DNA of 64,000 bases from Roseateles oligotrophus (GTDB lineage Bacteria > Pseudomonadota > Gammaproteobacteria > Burkholderiales > Burkholderiaceae_C): NCBI RefSeq assembly GCF_014204525.1, contig NZ_JACHLP010000006.1, positions 290,360 to 354,359 on the forward strand. The letters run 5' to 3'. Below the pieces are notes generated by a model. That model was not told the origin of the DNA and searched no databases. It saw only the letters and a program-made list of their open reading frames with translations. The position numbers and the translations under genes are program-made. Below are positions 49,846-58,797 of this stretch, piece by piece; the stretch's first letter is position 1, and every line of letters starts with the position of its first letter.

Positions 49846-49935
49846 ATGATTTCGCGCCCGGTGTGTTTCTTTTTTGCGTATTTTTGGTTCTCTGGCCCAA
49901 GGCGGCTGAGAGGCGATGACGCGAACACGCGATAG
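49846..49935 (+). CDS. Phe-rich leader peptide of the DAHP synthase gene
   Basis: A 29-codon frame (ATG 49846, TAG 49933-49935) whose codons 7-15 read Cys-Phe-Phe-Phe-Ala-Tyr-Phe-Trp-Phe: five Phe, one Tyr and one Trp in a row of nine. No strong SD is present, so it may be translated from a very short 5' end. It is the expected control peptide of a ribosome-mediated attenuator for the downstream aromatic pathway gene. The aromatic codons occupy 49867-49890, just before the first RNA segment that can fold. Confidence 0.75.
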   Translation: MISRPVCFFFAYFWFSGPRRLRGDDANTR

Positions 49936-49986
49936 CGCAGCAGATCTCAGAAAACCGCCCGGCCCCCAGCCAGGCGGTTTTTTTTT
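49901..49986 (+). terminator. Attenuator: antiterminator and terminator before DAHP synthase
   Basis: Terminator: AAACCGCC at 49952-49959 pairs with GGCGGTTT at 49973-49980, followed by eight or more T. Antiterminator: GGCGG-CTGAG at 49901-49910 can pair with CTCAG (49946-49950) and CCGCC (49955-49959), which would sequester the terminator's left arm. A further pairing of CTCT (49890-49893) with AGAG (49909-49912) could block the antiterminator. Ribosome stalling at the Phe codons would favour antitermination. Confidence 0.7.
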
Positions 49987-50026
49987 GCCTCATTCCTTTT
50001 TTCTTTTCAGCCGAGAGACGTCACAC

Positions 50027-51166
50027 ATGAATGCCAAGAATGCCAAGCATGAGAAAGCGGAACACCAGGCCGAACGCTGGTACTCCCCGCAGGACAAGAC
50101 CAGCCAGACGGATGACCAGCGCATCCGTGACGTCACTCCGCTGCCCCCGCCCGAGCACCTGATCCGCTTCTTCCCCATCAGCGGCACGCCGATGGAAAAG
50201 CTGATCAGCGGCACGCGCGAGAACATCCGCAAGATCATGGAGCGCAAGGACGATCGCCTGCTGCTCATCATCGGCCCCTGCTCCATCCACGACCCGGCCG
50301 CCGCCGTCGAGTACGCCCGCCGCCTGCAGGTGCAGCGCGAGAAGTACGCCGACACGCTGGAGATCGTCATGCGCGTCTACTTCGAGAAGCCGCGCACCAC
50401 GGTGGGCTGGAAGGGCTTGATCAACGACCCCTATCTGGACGAGAGCTACCGCATCGACGAGGGTCTGCGCATCGCCCGCCAGCTGCTGCTGGAGATCAAC
50501 CGCCTGGGCATGCCGGCGGGTTCGGAGTTCCTGGACGTGATCTCGCCGCAATACATCGGCGACCTGATCTCCTGGGGCGCCATCGGCGCGCGCACCACCG
50601 AGAGCCAGGTGCACCGCGAGCTGGCCTCGGGCCTGTCCGCCCCCATCGGCTTCAAGAACGGCACCGACGGCAATATCAAGATCGCCACCGACGCCATCCA
50701 GGCCGCCGCCCGCCCGCACCACTTCCTGTCGGTGCACAAAAACGGCCAGGTCGCCATCGTCGAGACCAAGGGCAATAAGGACTGCCACGTCATCCTGCGC
50801 GGCGGCAACAAGGCCCCCAATTACGATGCCGACAGCGTGGCCGCCGCCTGCAAGGAGCTGGCCGCGGCCAAGCTGGACACGACGCTGATGGTGGACTGCT
50901 CGCATGCCAATAGCTCCAAGCAGCACAAGCGCCAGCTCGATGTGGCGCGCGATGTGGCGGCCCAGCTCAAGGCGGGCAGCCGGCATATCTTCGGCCTGAT
51001 GGTGGAAAGCCATTTGTTCGACGGCGCGCAGAAGTTCAGCCCCGGCAAGGATGACCCGGCCCAGCTGGAGTACGGCAAGAGCATCACCGATGCCTGCCTG
51101 GGCTGGGACGACTCCCTGGCCGTGCTGGAGGTGCTGAGCGAGGCGGTCAAGAGCGCCCGCGGCTGA
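50027..51166 (+). CDS. aroG: 3-deoxy-D-arabino-heptulosonate 7-phosphate synthase, class I
   Basis: A 379-residue class I DAHP synthase (AroG/AroF/AroH type) that condenses phosphoenolpyruvate and erythrose 4-phosphate in the first committed step of aromatic amino acid synthesis. Family stretches: LLLIIGPCSIHDPAAAVEYA, MRVYFEKPRTTVGWKGLINDP, ISWGAIGARTTESQVHRELA, IGFKNGTDGNIKIA, HVILRGGNKAPNYD and VDCSHANSSK, with ESHLFDGAQK near the C-terminus. Which amino acid feeds back on it is not certain; the leader suggests phenylalanine. ATG 50027 is used. Confidence 0.95.
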   Translation: MNAKNAKHEKAEHQAERWYSPQDKTSQTDDQRIRDVTPLPPPEHLIRFFPISGTPMEKLISGTRENIRKIMERKDDRLLLIIGPCSIHDPAAAVEYARRLQVQREKYADTLEIVMRVYFEKPRTTVGWKGLINDPYLDESYRIDEGLRIARQLLLEINRLGMPAGSEFLDVISPQYIGDLISWGAIGARTTESQVHRELASGLSAPIGFKNGTDGNIKIATDAIQAAARPHHFLSVHKNGQVAIVETKGNKDCHVILRGGNKAPNYDADSVAAACKELAAAKLDTTLMVDCSHANSSKQHKRQLDVARDVAAQLKAGSRHIFGLMVESHLFDGAQKFSPGKDDPAQLEYGKSITDACLGWDDSLAVLEVLSEAVKSARG

Positions 51167-51260
51167 GCGAAGCAGCCCGGCTCCCCGGCGCTTGCCGCAA
51201 AATAGGGCTGGGCCTCGCTCACAGGGCTCGCATCCGGTGGTTCATTTGAAGGAGTCAGGA

Positions 51261-51572
51261 ATGCACAGCACAGTCAAGGTCGTGTTCGGCCCAGCGCATG
51301 AATTTGATCTGCAGGTCGATGGCAGCGAGGTTCTGTCCTTCGAGGCCGCACGGGCATGGCTGGATGAGCAGTTCGTTCTGCATGGCTGTGTGCCCATGCG
51401 TGGTTCGGGCAAGGTCTTGATCGCCGACAAGATCGTGGCCGTGGCCGCCGCCTTGGGGCCGGCCGCCTTTGCCGATCCGGCCCTGGCCCTGGACTATGCT
51501 CGCGCCGCCAGCGGTGCCCTGAGCAAGGCCTTGCTGCGCGTGGACGTGGCCAAGCACGCCATCTCTTATTGA
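51261..51572 (+). CDS. Hypothetical protein
   Basis: A 103-residue protein with a strong SD (GAAGGAG) before ATG 51261. It is predicted alpha/beta, with a short strand ([16 protein letters not shown]), a helix ([17 protein letters not shown]) and helical Ala-rich segments at the end. I do not recognise a family. It lies between DAHP synthase and htpG with its own likely promoter. It is conserved enough in codon use to be called real. Confidence 0.65.
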   Translation: MHSTVKVVFGPAHEFDLQVDGSEVLSFEAARAWLDEQFVLHGCVPMRGSGKVLIADKIVAVAAALGPAAFADPALALDYARAASGALSKALLRVDVAKHAISY

Positions 51573-51729
51573 CGCGGCCTTCGGCAGGCGAAAATCAAGC
51601 CTTGAAATGCAAGCCGGCGACCCCAGGTGCGGGGCGCTGGCTGCTGTTTCTTGCCTGCCTGCGCGCAAGCAGGACCAAGCGGCACTCTCATTTGAATTTT
51701 TCTCTTTCAAGAACAAGCTCAGACAAGCC

Positions 51730-53610
51730 ATGACCAAGCAAACCCATTCCTTCCAGGCCGAGGTCAAGCAGATCCTGCACCTCGTCACCCACTCGCTCTA
51801 CTCCAACAAGGAAATCTTCCTGCGCGAGCTGGTCTCCAACGCTTCTGATGCCTGCGACAAGCTGCGCTTTGAGGCTCTGGACAACGCCGCCCTGTTCGAG
51901 GACACGCCGAATCTGGAAGTTCGGGTCTCCTTCGACGAAGCCGCCCGCACCGTCACCATCAGCGACAACGGCATCGGCATGAGCGCCGAGGAAGCGATTG
52001 CTCATCTGGGCACCATCGCCAAGAGCGGTACGCGCGAATTCATGGCCAAGCTGGAAGGCGATCAGAAGAAGGACGCCAATCTGATCGGCCAGTTCGGCGT
52101 GGGCTTTTACTCGGGCTTTATCGTCGCCGACCGCATCACGGTGGAAACCCGCCGCGCCGGCTTGGCCGCCGAGCAGGGTGTGCGCTGGAGCAGCGAGGGC
52201 ACGGGCGACTACGAGGTCGAGAGCATCAACAAACCCGGCCGCGGCACCGATGTGATCCTGCATCTGCGCGAGGGCGAGGAGGAGTTCCTCAAGACCTGGC
52301 GCCTGAAGTCCATCATCAGCAAATACTCCGACCACATCTCCCTGCCCATCCTGATGCGCAAGGAAGAGTGGGACGCCGAGAAGAGCGAGCAGGTGCTGAA
52401 GGACGAGTGGGAGCCGGTCAACAAGGCCTCGGCCCTGTGGTCGCGCAGCAAGAGCGAGGTCACGCAGGAGCAGTACGAGGAGTTTTACAAGCAGATCAGC
52501 TACGACAGCGAAGCGCCGCTGGCTCACACGCATAACCGCGTGGAAGGACGCAGCGAATACACCCAGCTGCTCTACATTCCCAAGACGGCGCCGTTTGACC
52601 TGTGGAACCGCGACAAGCGTGGCGGCGTCAAGCTCTACGTCAAGCGCGTCTTCATCATGGACGATGCCGAGGCGCTGATGCCGGTCTATCTGCGCTTCGT
52701 CAAGGGCGTGATCGATTCGGCCGATCTGCCACTCAACGTCAGCCGCGAACTGCTGCAGGAAAGCCGCGATGTGAAGGCCATCCGCGAGGGTTCGACCAAG
52801 CGCGTGCTCTCCATACTGGAGACCCTGGCCGATAGCGAGGACGCCGCCGAACGCGCCAAATACGCGGACTTCTGGAAGGACTTCGGCTCGGTGCTGAAGG
52901 AGGGTGTGGGCGAGGACCATGCCAACCAGGAACGCCTGGCCAAGCTCTTGCGCTTTGCCTCCACCCATGCCGACGAGGGCGTCTCCCTGGCCGACTACCT
53001 GAAGCGCGCCAAGGAAGACCAGGACGCGATCTACTACATCACCGCCGACAGCCTCAGCGCCGCCAAGAACAGCCCGCAGCTGGAGATCTTCCGCAAAAAA
53101 GGCATCGAGGTGCTGCTGCTGACCGACCGGGTGGACGAGTGGATGCTGTCCCATCTCTACGAATTCGAGGGCAAGCCCCTGCAGTCGGTGGCCAAGGGCG
53201 CGATGGATCTGGGCAAGCTGCAGGACGAGGAAGAGAAGAAGAAGGCCGAAGAGGTTGCTGAAAACCTCAAGCCCCTGCTGGACCGTCTGAAGGAGGCGCT
53301 GAAGAGCCGCGCCAAGGATGTGCGCGTCTCCACCCGCCTGGTCGATTCCCCCGCCTGCATCGTGGTGGAAGAGGGCGATATGAGCGGCCATCTGGCCCGC
53401 CTGCTCAAGCAGGCCGGCCAGGCCGCGCCGGCCTCCCTGCCCACGCTGGAAATCAATGCCGAGCATGCCCTGGTTAAGAAGCTGGACGGCAGCGCCCAGT
53501 TCGATGAGCTGGCCCAGGTGATCTTCGACCAGGCCGTGCTGGCCGAGGGCGGGCATCTGGAAGATCCTGCCGCCTATGTGCGTCGGGTCAACGCGATGTT
53601 GCTGGCCTGA
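51730..53610 (+). CDS. htpG: Molecular chaperone HtpG (Hsp90)
   Basis: A 626-residue bacterial Hsp90. The N-terminal GHKL ATPase domain has [33 protein letters not shown] and [18 protein letters not shown]. The middle domain includes [20 protein letters not shown] and [20 protein letters not shown], and the C-terminal dimerisation domain follows from about 510. It assists client folding and cooperates with DnaK. ATG 51730 begins [14 protein letters not shown]. The length matches the family. Confidence 0.97.
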   Translation: MTKQTHSFQAEVKQILHLVTHSLYSNKEIFLRELVSNASDACDKLRFEALDNAALFEDTPNLEVRVSFDEAARTVTISDNGIGMSAEEAIAHLGTIAKSGTREFMAKLEGDQKKDANLIGQFGVGFYSGFIVADRITVETRRAGLAAEQGVRWSSEGTGDYEVESINKPGRGTDVILHLREGEEEFLKTWRLKSIISKYSDHISLPILMRKEEWDAEKSEQVLKDEWEPVNKASALWSRSKSEVTQEQYEEFYKQISYDSEAPLAHTHNRVEGRSEYTQLLYIPKTAPFDLWNRDKRGGVKLYVKRVFIMDDAEALMPVYLRFVKGVIDSADLPLNVSRELLQESRDVKAIREGSTKRVLSILETLADSEDAAERAKYADFWKDFGSVLKEGVGEDHANQERLAKLLRFASTHADEGVSLADYLKRAKEDQDAIYYITADSLSAAKNSPQLEIFRKKGIEVLLLTDRVDEWMLSHLYEFEGKPLQSVAKGAMDLGKLQDEEEKKKAEEVAENLKPLLDRLKEALKSRAKDVRVSTRLVDSPACIVVEEGDMSGHLARLLKQAGQAAPASLPTLEINAEHALVKKLDGSAQFDELAQVIFDQAVLAEGGHLEDPAAYVRRVNAMLLA

Positions 53611-53643
53611 ACTGATGTTCTGACCGCGCCGTCTCGACGGCGC

Positions 53644-54360
53644 TCAATGGCATTCGGTGCCGAGTTCGGTCTTGCTTCGTTCGAGCGGGCGCACTCCCGC
53701 CGAACGCAGCCTGTTGAGGATGTCCGACCGAAATGCCGCCAGCGCAGCGGGGGTGTCGGCACCTTTCTTCGACACCTCGAGAAAGATGGCAGTCTCTCCG
53801 GCAAGCTTCCAGGACTCTATCGTGACGGTTTCGTCGGCGGACTCGCGCCGTGTCATGGTTGCGGTGCAGCCGCGCTGAGGGCCCACCATGGCTGCTGGCA
53901 ATGCGCTTCCCAGGCTTGCCTTGGTGGTGCAGCTGCGTGAGTAAACCCGGCGAACCGTTTCCTCATCCAGCACGGTGAGGTCGATCTCGTCCTTGTGCTT
54001 GGTTTTGCCGATCAGCGGGCACCAGGCACCGTCGGGGATGTCCGCCCAGCCGACCGTGCTGCGGTATTTCCAGCTCACGTCGGTCTTCTTCTTGCTCTGG
54101 CGCTCGCGAAGAATCGGGCCGGCCGCCGTCGCGTCTGCCGTCTTGTTGCTTGAGAAGTAGCGAATCGAGTACACGGTGGGTGGCCCATCGACCTTCAACA
54201 GCTCGGCGGCCTCGTCAAGCGTGGCCGGCCCACCCTCCGTGGATTTCCACCGAACCGCATATTCGGCATCGGGCTCCGCCGCCGCAGTGGAAGCCATGGC
54301 AAGCGCCGCAGCCAAAGCCATCAGCCAAGGATCAGCGCGCATTCCGGTTTTAAGCGACAT
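53644..54360 (-). CDS. Exported protein of unknown function
   Basis: A 238-residue protein with a signal peptide (MSLKTGMRADPWLMALAAAL to ASTAAA). The mature part is beta-rich with three or four Cys (WCPLIG, SCTT, RGCTATM) and no recognised domain. The ATG at 54360 follows SD GGAGG at 6 nt; a TTG at 54372 is the alternative. Its base and codon use are a little less GC-rich than neighbours. It is convergent with htpG (33 bp between stops). Confidence 0.65.
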   Translation of the reverse strand: MSLKTGMRADPWLMALAAALAMASTAAAEPDAEYAVRWKSTEGGPATLDEAAELLKVDGPPTVYSIRYFSSNKTADATAAGPILRERQSKKKTDVSWKYRSTVGWADIPDGAWCPLIGKTKHKDEIDLTVLDEETVRRVYSRSCTTKASLGSALPAAMVGPQRGCTATMTRRESADETVTIESWKLAGETAIFLEVSKKGADTPAALAAFRSDILNRLRSAGVRPLERSKTELGTECH

Positions 54361-54512
54361 AGATGCCTCCAAAGGCCTGGGATCACATCACAGTGCAAGA
54401 GCATGCGCTTCCAGCGCTTGAGGGATTCCCAGATGACGCGGGATTGCTAGGCTGACTCGCCCGGGTCGGCGCATCGCGTCTGCCGGAGCGTCACCGAGCG
54501 CAAGGAGGTCTC

Positions 54513-55373
54513 ATGAAGATCGTCAACTTCTCTCTCGAACAAGGCAATAAGTACTTTGGCAAAGTGGACGGCCGGCGCTTCTTCATCGGCCGGCGCGTTT
54601 CCTACGAGGGTGGCAAGGGCTTGATGAACATCGAGGGGCAGTCCGGGCAAAGCTACGACCGCAAGACCTTCCGGCCGCGCTTTGGCTTCTGGGCCGACTT
54701 CATCCACCCCACCGCGATGGCCGAGGGCGCACTCTTTCACACCTTGAACACCTATGACCGCGCTCTGTTCACCTTCTCCTTTCTTCAGTTTGCTGCCCAC
54801 GTTCCCGATGGCGACTTCGTCCTGTACTTCCGCAAACTGCTGTCGCTACCGCTCGCCGCAGAGTACTTTCCCGACCTGCAGTTGATTGAAGGGCGGATTT
54901 GTCGGCAAGCGGGCGATGGCAGTTCCGTGCCTCTTGAGACCTCATCCTCCACAGCAGGTCTGCTCGACTACCTCAATCCGACGCGCAACGAGGTCGAAGA
55001 CACCGAGGTCATCCAGTCGGCCAAGTTCATCCACTGGGTGCAGAACGACCCTTTGCACCGTGATGTGCAGGTGGCTGTCGGCATCGACAACTTCAAGTCC
55101 AAGATGGTGGGCTACGCCGCCCAATACAAGCTGAATGGGGCGGAGGATACGGTCTGCGCAGTGATCGCAGACATCCGTCACCAGGGGCGCGCGAAAAGCG
55201 TGGATATCTTGATGGCCTTGTCCTCATCGAGCCCCTTGGCTTCCTTGCTCAAGCTCGGTGAGCCTAAGTACCACGAGCGACTGCTGACACTGAGGCGCGA
55301 GATCGACAAGTTGAGAGCCGATGGAACCCTTGGTCATCGCCACTACGATCTGGCAGCTAGAGATTTCGTTTGA
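54513..55373 (+). CDS. Uncharacterised protein
   Basis: A 286-residue cytoplasmic protein I do not recognise with a name. Conserved-looking stretches are GKVDGRRFFIGRRVSYEGGK, MNIEGQSGQSYDRKTF, FGFWADFIHPTAMAEGALFH, LNTYDRALFTFSFLQFAAHV and LYFRKLLSLPLAAEYFPDLQ. These resemble an uncharacterised family I have seen in other proteobacterial genomes, perhaps hydrolase-like. No catalytic set can be assigned. SD AGGAGG precedes ATG 54513. With the neighbouring exported gene it forms a slightly less GC-rich pair and may be accessory. Confidence 0.6.
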   Translation: MKIVNFSLEQGNKYFGKVDGRRFFIGRRVSYEGGKGLMNIEGQSGQSYDRKTFRPRFGFWADFIHPTAMAEGALFHTLNTYDRALFTFSFLQFAAHVPDGDFVLYFRKLLSLPLAAEYFPDLQLIEGRICRQAGDGSSVPLETSSSTAGLLDYLNPTRNEVEDTEVIQSAKFIHWVQNDPLHRDVQVAVGIDNFKSKMVGYAAQYKLNGAEDTVCAVIADIRHQGRAKSVDILMALSSSSPLASLLKLGEPKYHERLLTLRREIDKLRADGTLGHRHYDLAARDFV

Positions 55374-55394
55374 AGGTCTGGGGCCTGGCTGGCC

Positions 55395-56468
55395 TTATTT
55401 GAAGTTTGAATCGTCGATCTCGTAGTTGTCGCTGGGCGCGCCGACGTCGAGATCGTCTTTTCTGGGCTGCATCAAGTCCAGCTGCTCGCGCAGCTTGGCC
55501 ACTTGGTCGTGCCAGTAATTGCTGCTGCCGAACCAGGGGAAGGCGAGCGGGAAGGCCGGGTCGCCCCAGCGCTTGGCCAGCCAGGCGCTGTGGTGGATCA
55601 TGCGCAGGGTGCGCAGCGGTTCGATCAGGCGCAGCTCGCGGCGGTCAAAAGGGGCGATGGTCTCATAACCCTCCAACACACAGGCCAGTTGCTGGCGGGC
55701 GGCGGCCTCGTCGCCGGGCAGCAGCATCCACAAGTCCTGCACGGCCGGGCCCATCACCGCATCGTCCAGATCGACAAAATGAGGGCCGTGGTCGGGTGTC
55801 CACAGAATATTGCCGGGGTGGCAGTCGCCGTGCAGACGCAGCAATTGCAGCTCGGGCAGGCCGTCAAACGCGGCCTGGATGGCTTGCAGGCAGGCATCGA
55901 CGACGGCGCGCCAGTCGCTCACGATGTCCAAGGGCACGCAGTCCTGCGCCAGCAGCCAGTCGCGCGCCACGCGGCCCGGCTCGGCGCTGGCCCACAGCTG
56001 GCGGTGCTGAAAAGGCTGGCGCCGGCCGACCTCGTGCAGGCGTGCCAGCAGGCGGCCTATCCAGGTGAGCACCTCGGGGTCTTCCAGCTCGGGCGAGCGC
56101 CCGCCTTGGCGGGGTGTGACGGCAAAGCGCTGGGAGCCGATATGGGCCAGCGTCGGCGGATCGCCGGCCAGGGCCAGCAGGCCCCGCGCATCGTTGAGCG
56201 CCCAGGGCGCGGCCACCGGTACCTCGGCCTCGGCCAGCTCGCGGGCGAAGGCGTGTTCCTCGAGGATTTGCGCGTCGCTCCAGCGCTCGGGGCGGTAGAA
56301 CTTGGCCACGGCCACGCGGCCGTCTTCCAGATGCAGTTGCAGCACCCGGTTTTCGTATGAGTTCAGCTGCAGCATGCGGCCATCGCCGTAGAGGCCGGCG
56401 GCGTCCAGGGCGTCCAGCATGAACTCGGGCGTGAGCGTGCCGAAGGCGAGATCTTGTTCAGGATTCAT
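55395..56468 (-). CDS. srkA: Stress-response kinase SrkA-like
   Basis: A 357-residue protein of the SrkA (YihE/RdoA) family, an aminoglycoside-phosphotransferase-like Ser/Thr kinase. The ATP-side is NSYENRVLQLHLEDGRVAVA and FYRPERWSDAQILEEHAF; the catalytic loop is LLRLHGDCHPGNILW, and the metal-binding segment is FVDLDDAVMGPAVQDLWMLL. In E. coli it counters MazF-mediated death and stress-related ROS. ATG 56468 begins MNPEQDLAFG. It converges with the uncharacterised gene, 21 bp apart. Confidence 0.93.
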   Translation of the reverse strand: MNPEQDLAFGTLTPEFMLDALDAAGLYGDGRMLQLNSYENRVLQLHLEDGRVAVAKFYRPERWSDAQILEEHAFARELAEAEVPVAAPWALNDARGLLALAGDPPTLAHIGSQRFAVTPRQGGRSPELEDPEVLTWIGRLLARLHEVGRRQPFQHRQLWASAEPGRVARDWLLAQDCVPLDIVSDWRAVVDACLQAIQAAFDGLPELQLLRLHGDCHPGNILWTPDHGPHFVDLDDAVMGPAVQDLWMLLPGDEAAARQQLACVLEGYETIAPFDRRELRLIEPLRTLRMIHHSAWLAKRWGDPAFPLAFPWFGSSNYWHDQVAKLREQLDLMQPRKDDLDVGAPSDNYEIDDSNFK

Positions 56469-56791
56469 CAATGAAAAACGGCGCCGACCGTTGGGGTGGG
56501 CGCCGCCTGCAGTATCGCAGGCCTGGAATCTCAGTTGTCCATGGTGCTGATGCGCCACCCGCAACGCATGAAACCGGGTATTTCGGGCCGAGCGCCGGCC
56601 CGCCTGAGGCCGCTTGCGGCTCAATGCCGCATGTGGCCTCGTCCCCGCGGGGGCTGAGGCCGGACACATTGCGCCCAGTGGGCGTGATGTGCCTGCCGAA
56701 GGGCTGCGGCCTTGGCCGCAGCGCGGTCTGCAAGACCGACCAGGCTCGCCCGCGTTCAGCGGGGCGAGATTGGGCGAGGGGCAGTTTTACT
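56469..56791. other. Intergenic region with palindromic repeat
   Basis: A 323-bp gap between two leftward genes with no supported gene. It is GC-rich with many small hairpins and contains the reverse copy of the 24-bp repeat (56745-56768). It is probably repeat-derived DNA plus the srkA promoter. Confidence 0.5.
56745..56768. repeat. 24-bp palindromic repeat, copy 2 (inverted)
   Basis: Its reverse complement matches 43063-43086 at 23 of 24 bases. CTCGCCCGC and GGGGCGAG arms flank a TTCA-centred loop, so it can form a hairpin. It lies 24 bp past the DUF2726 stop. Confidence 0.5.
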
Positions 56792-57607
56792 TCAGCGCGG
56801 CAGGCGCGTGCCGTAGCGGGGTGACTCCACCACCATGCCGACGATGTCATTGGGCGCTTCGTCGGGGTATTGCGACTCGGCATTCAACGCTTCGGCAAAG
56901 GGGCGGGAGTTCTGGAAGCCGCGCGGGCCGCCGCTGGCGGGGTCGAAGCGGCTGTCAGGTGCGAAGAAGGAGTCGTTGAAGATGGAGGAGTCCTGCCACA
57001 GGGCCTGGCTGCGGCCAGCGTGGCCGGCCGCATGGCGGCGTGGCGTGTTGCTGTTGATGCTGGACCGGGCCGCGCCCAGAGTACTGGGCACGGGAGCGGG
57101 TTGGGGGCCGCGCGACTGGCTGTTGCTGAAGGGCACCAGCAGCTGCAACTCGGCGGCGCTGGGCAGATTGTCGATGGGGCAGCGCAGATAGCGCACCCGG
57201 CAGGCGCCCAGCACTTGCTGCTTGATCTGCAGGCTGCGGCCGGACATGCCGCGGTCGCTGTCCAGATCCACGGCGGCCAGCACCCGGCCGTTGGGGCTGC
57301 AGACGGCGAAGCTGACGTGGATGGCCCCCAGCAGCTCATACCAGTAGCGCACTTCCTTGGCCTCGGTGGGCTGGCAAAAGCGCACCAGGGGCAGCTTGGA
57401 CAGGATGATGTGGTGGGGCAGGGCTTCTTTGAGCAGGCGGTAGACGCGGCGTTCGTCGGCGCTGAAGACGGGGCGGGCGGTCAGTGACCAGTCTGCCGGC
57501 AAGGGCTTGCCTGAGTTGGCGGGTCGCCGCAAAGCCCAGATGAGGGCAAGTGCCAGAGTGACGAAGCATGCGGCCAACGCAGTCGTCCACAAAATGGTGG
57601 TTTGCAT
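56792..57607 (-). CDS. DUF2726 domain protein, membrane-anchored
   Basis: A 271-residue protein. An N-terminal helix (ILWTTALAACFVTLALALIW) anchors it; a DUF2726-like domain follows (residues ~45-160: FSADERRVYRLLKEALPHHI, VRFCQ, HVSFAVCSPNGRVLAAVDLD, VRYLRCPID), which has a nuclease-like (PD-D/ExK-related) pattern in other members. The C-terminal ~110 residues are low-complexity and Ser/Pro/Arg-rich. Function is unknown. Its promoter region holds the site-3 motif. Confidence 0.75.
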   Translation of the reverse strand: MQTTILWTTALAACFVTLALALIWALRRPANSGKPLPADWSLTARPVFSADERRVYRLLKEALPHHIILSKLPLVRFCQPTEAKEVRYWYELLGAIHVSFAVCSPNGRVLAAVDLDSDRGMSGRSLQIKQQVLGACRVRYLRCPIDNLPSAAELQLLVPFSNSQSRGPQPAPVPSTLGAARSSINSNTPRRHAAGHAGRSQALWQDSSIFNDSFFAPDSRFDPASGGPRGFQNSRPFAEALNAESQYPDEAPNDIVGMVVESPRYGTRLPR

Positions 57608-57710
57608 TTCCCTCGACAGCCTAAATTTTTGATTTTGCGCATCAAATTTAGCGCTTCTCTAGCGAATGTAGCGGATATTTGTGACGCCTACCCCCGTGGC
57701 AACCCAGGCC

Positions 57711-57732
57711 AAATCCCCCTAGTTCAGGGGAT
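57711..57732. promoter_or_regulatory. CCCC-N8-GGGG motif, site 3
   Basis: AAATCCCCCTAGTTCAGGGG followed by AT. It lies 104 bp upstream of the DUF2726 start and just past the end of the GNAT gene (57758). A regulator binding site or small terminator-like hairpin are both possible; sharing with two other upstream regions favours an operator. Confidence 0.45.
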
Positions 57733-57757
57733 GAAAAAGCTTTGCGGCGCAGCTTGT

Positions 57758-58519
57758 TCAGAGCTTGGCGGCCTTGCCGCCGGAATCGAATTTGGACTTG
57801 ACCTCGGCCACGCCCTCGATGATTTCACCGAAGACGCGGGCATGGCGCTTGAACTGAAAGTCCAGTTCGGCCATATGGCGTTCGATCGCCTCGCCCACAT
57901 GGGAGGAGACGGTGTCGGGTGGCAGGCGCAGCCAGGCTTCGGACTCGGAGCCATCGCGCTCCACCGTGGCGCCGGCATTGCGGGCGATCTTCAGCATGGC
58001 GCCGTTCTCGCTCAGGGCGTGGATGAATAAGGTGTCGATGCCGCGATTGCGGGCGTGCAGGGCGGCGCGCTCAAACAAGCGGGCGCCAAAGCCCCGGCCA
58101 CGCACCTGTTTGAGCACCGAGACGCCAAACTCCGCCATCGCCGCCTGGCCTGCGCGCTGCGGGCTGGGGGCATAGGCCAGATGAGCCATGGAGACCAGTT
58201 CCAACCGGCGGTTGAAGATGCCCAGGACCTCATCGCGGGCGAAGTCCAGGGACATGGCGTAGCGGCTGATCTGCTCGTCCGACGCTGGGTAGCCGAAGCG
58301 CAGATAGCGATCCCGCTCATCCAGCTGCAGCAGGTGCTGAGCAATGCGATGGCGGTGGCGGCGGGCCAGCGAACGGATGGGCACCCAGGACGACAGGCGC
58401 TTCAAGGCCGACGTCGGCCCCCAGCCGGACATTTCTTCGGCGACGCTGCCGCCCTGGCCGGGCGTGCCGGTCTGGGTCTGCGAGGGCTCGACTTTTGCTG
58501 CTTCGGGGCTGGATTTCAT
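57758..58519 (-). CDS. GNAT-family N-acetyltransferase
   Basis: A 253-residue acyl-CoA N-acyltransferase. The GNAT core is seen in VSVLKQVRGRGFGARLFERA (motif A, RGxGxG-like) with flanking VSMAHLAYAPSP and GIDTLFIHALSENGAMLKIA. The N-terminal ~45 residues are Ser/Pro/Gly-rich. The substrate is unknown. The divergent neighbour is rplM over a 316-bp region. Confidence 0.85.
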   Translation of the reverse strand: MKSSPEAAKVEPSQTQTGTPGQGGSVAEEMSGWGPTSALKRLSSWVPIRSLARRHRHRIAQHLLQLDERDRYLRFGYPASDEQISRYAMSLDFARDEVLGIFNRRLELVSMAHLAYAPSPQRAGQAAMAEFGVSVLKQVRGRGFGARLFERAALHARNRGIDTLFIHALSENGAMLKIARNAGATVERDGSESEAWLRLPPDTVSSHVGEAIERHMAELDFQFKRHARVFGEIIEGVAEVKSKFDSGGKAAKL

Positions 58520-58614
58520 GCTGAGGCCTGCGGAGGGCTCCTGGTAGTAACCCTGATACTAACCTGGGAAGTCCCTGGATGCTCGCCCGACAAACGATGG
58601 ATCGAACAAAAGAC

Positions 58615-58644
58615 TTCTCAAAAATCACGCTTCGCTGCTAGAAT
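58615..58644 (+). promoter_or_regulatory. rplM-rpsI promoter candidate
   Basis: TTCTCA at 58615-58620 and TAGAAT at 58639-58644 with an 18-bp spacer. The -10 is a good sigma-70 match; the -35 is weaker. The transcript would have a long (about 185-nt) untranslated leader. Confidence 0.5.
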
Positions 58645-58797
58645 GGCGGGCTTTCCCCGATCTTGGTTGCGGGGAGAGAAGTCTTTTCGCTCGTGTGTGA
58701 GAGGTCGCGAGAGTCGGTTCTTTCTAGAGCCACTCCCAATAAGCGGCACCGAACAACAGCGATCAGTAGTGAAAAGACTCCAATCAACCATCCGACC

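Noticed and set aside
48345-49862. The tldD start and the leader peptide start share ATGATTTCGCGC
   Set aside because: The match is 12-15 bp at start codons only, and the flanks diverge; likely coincidence.
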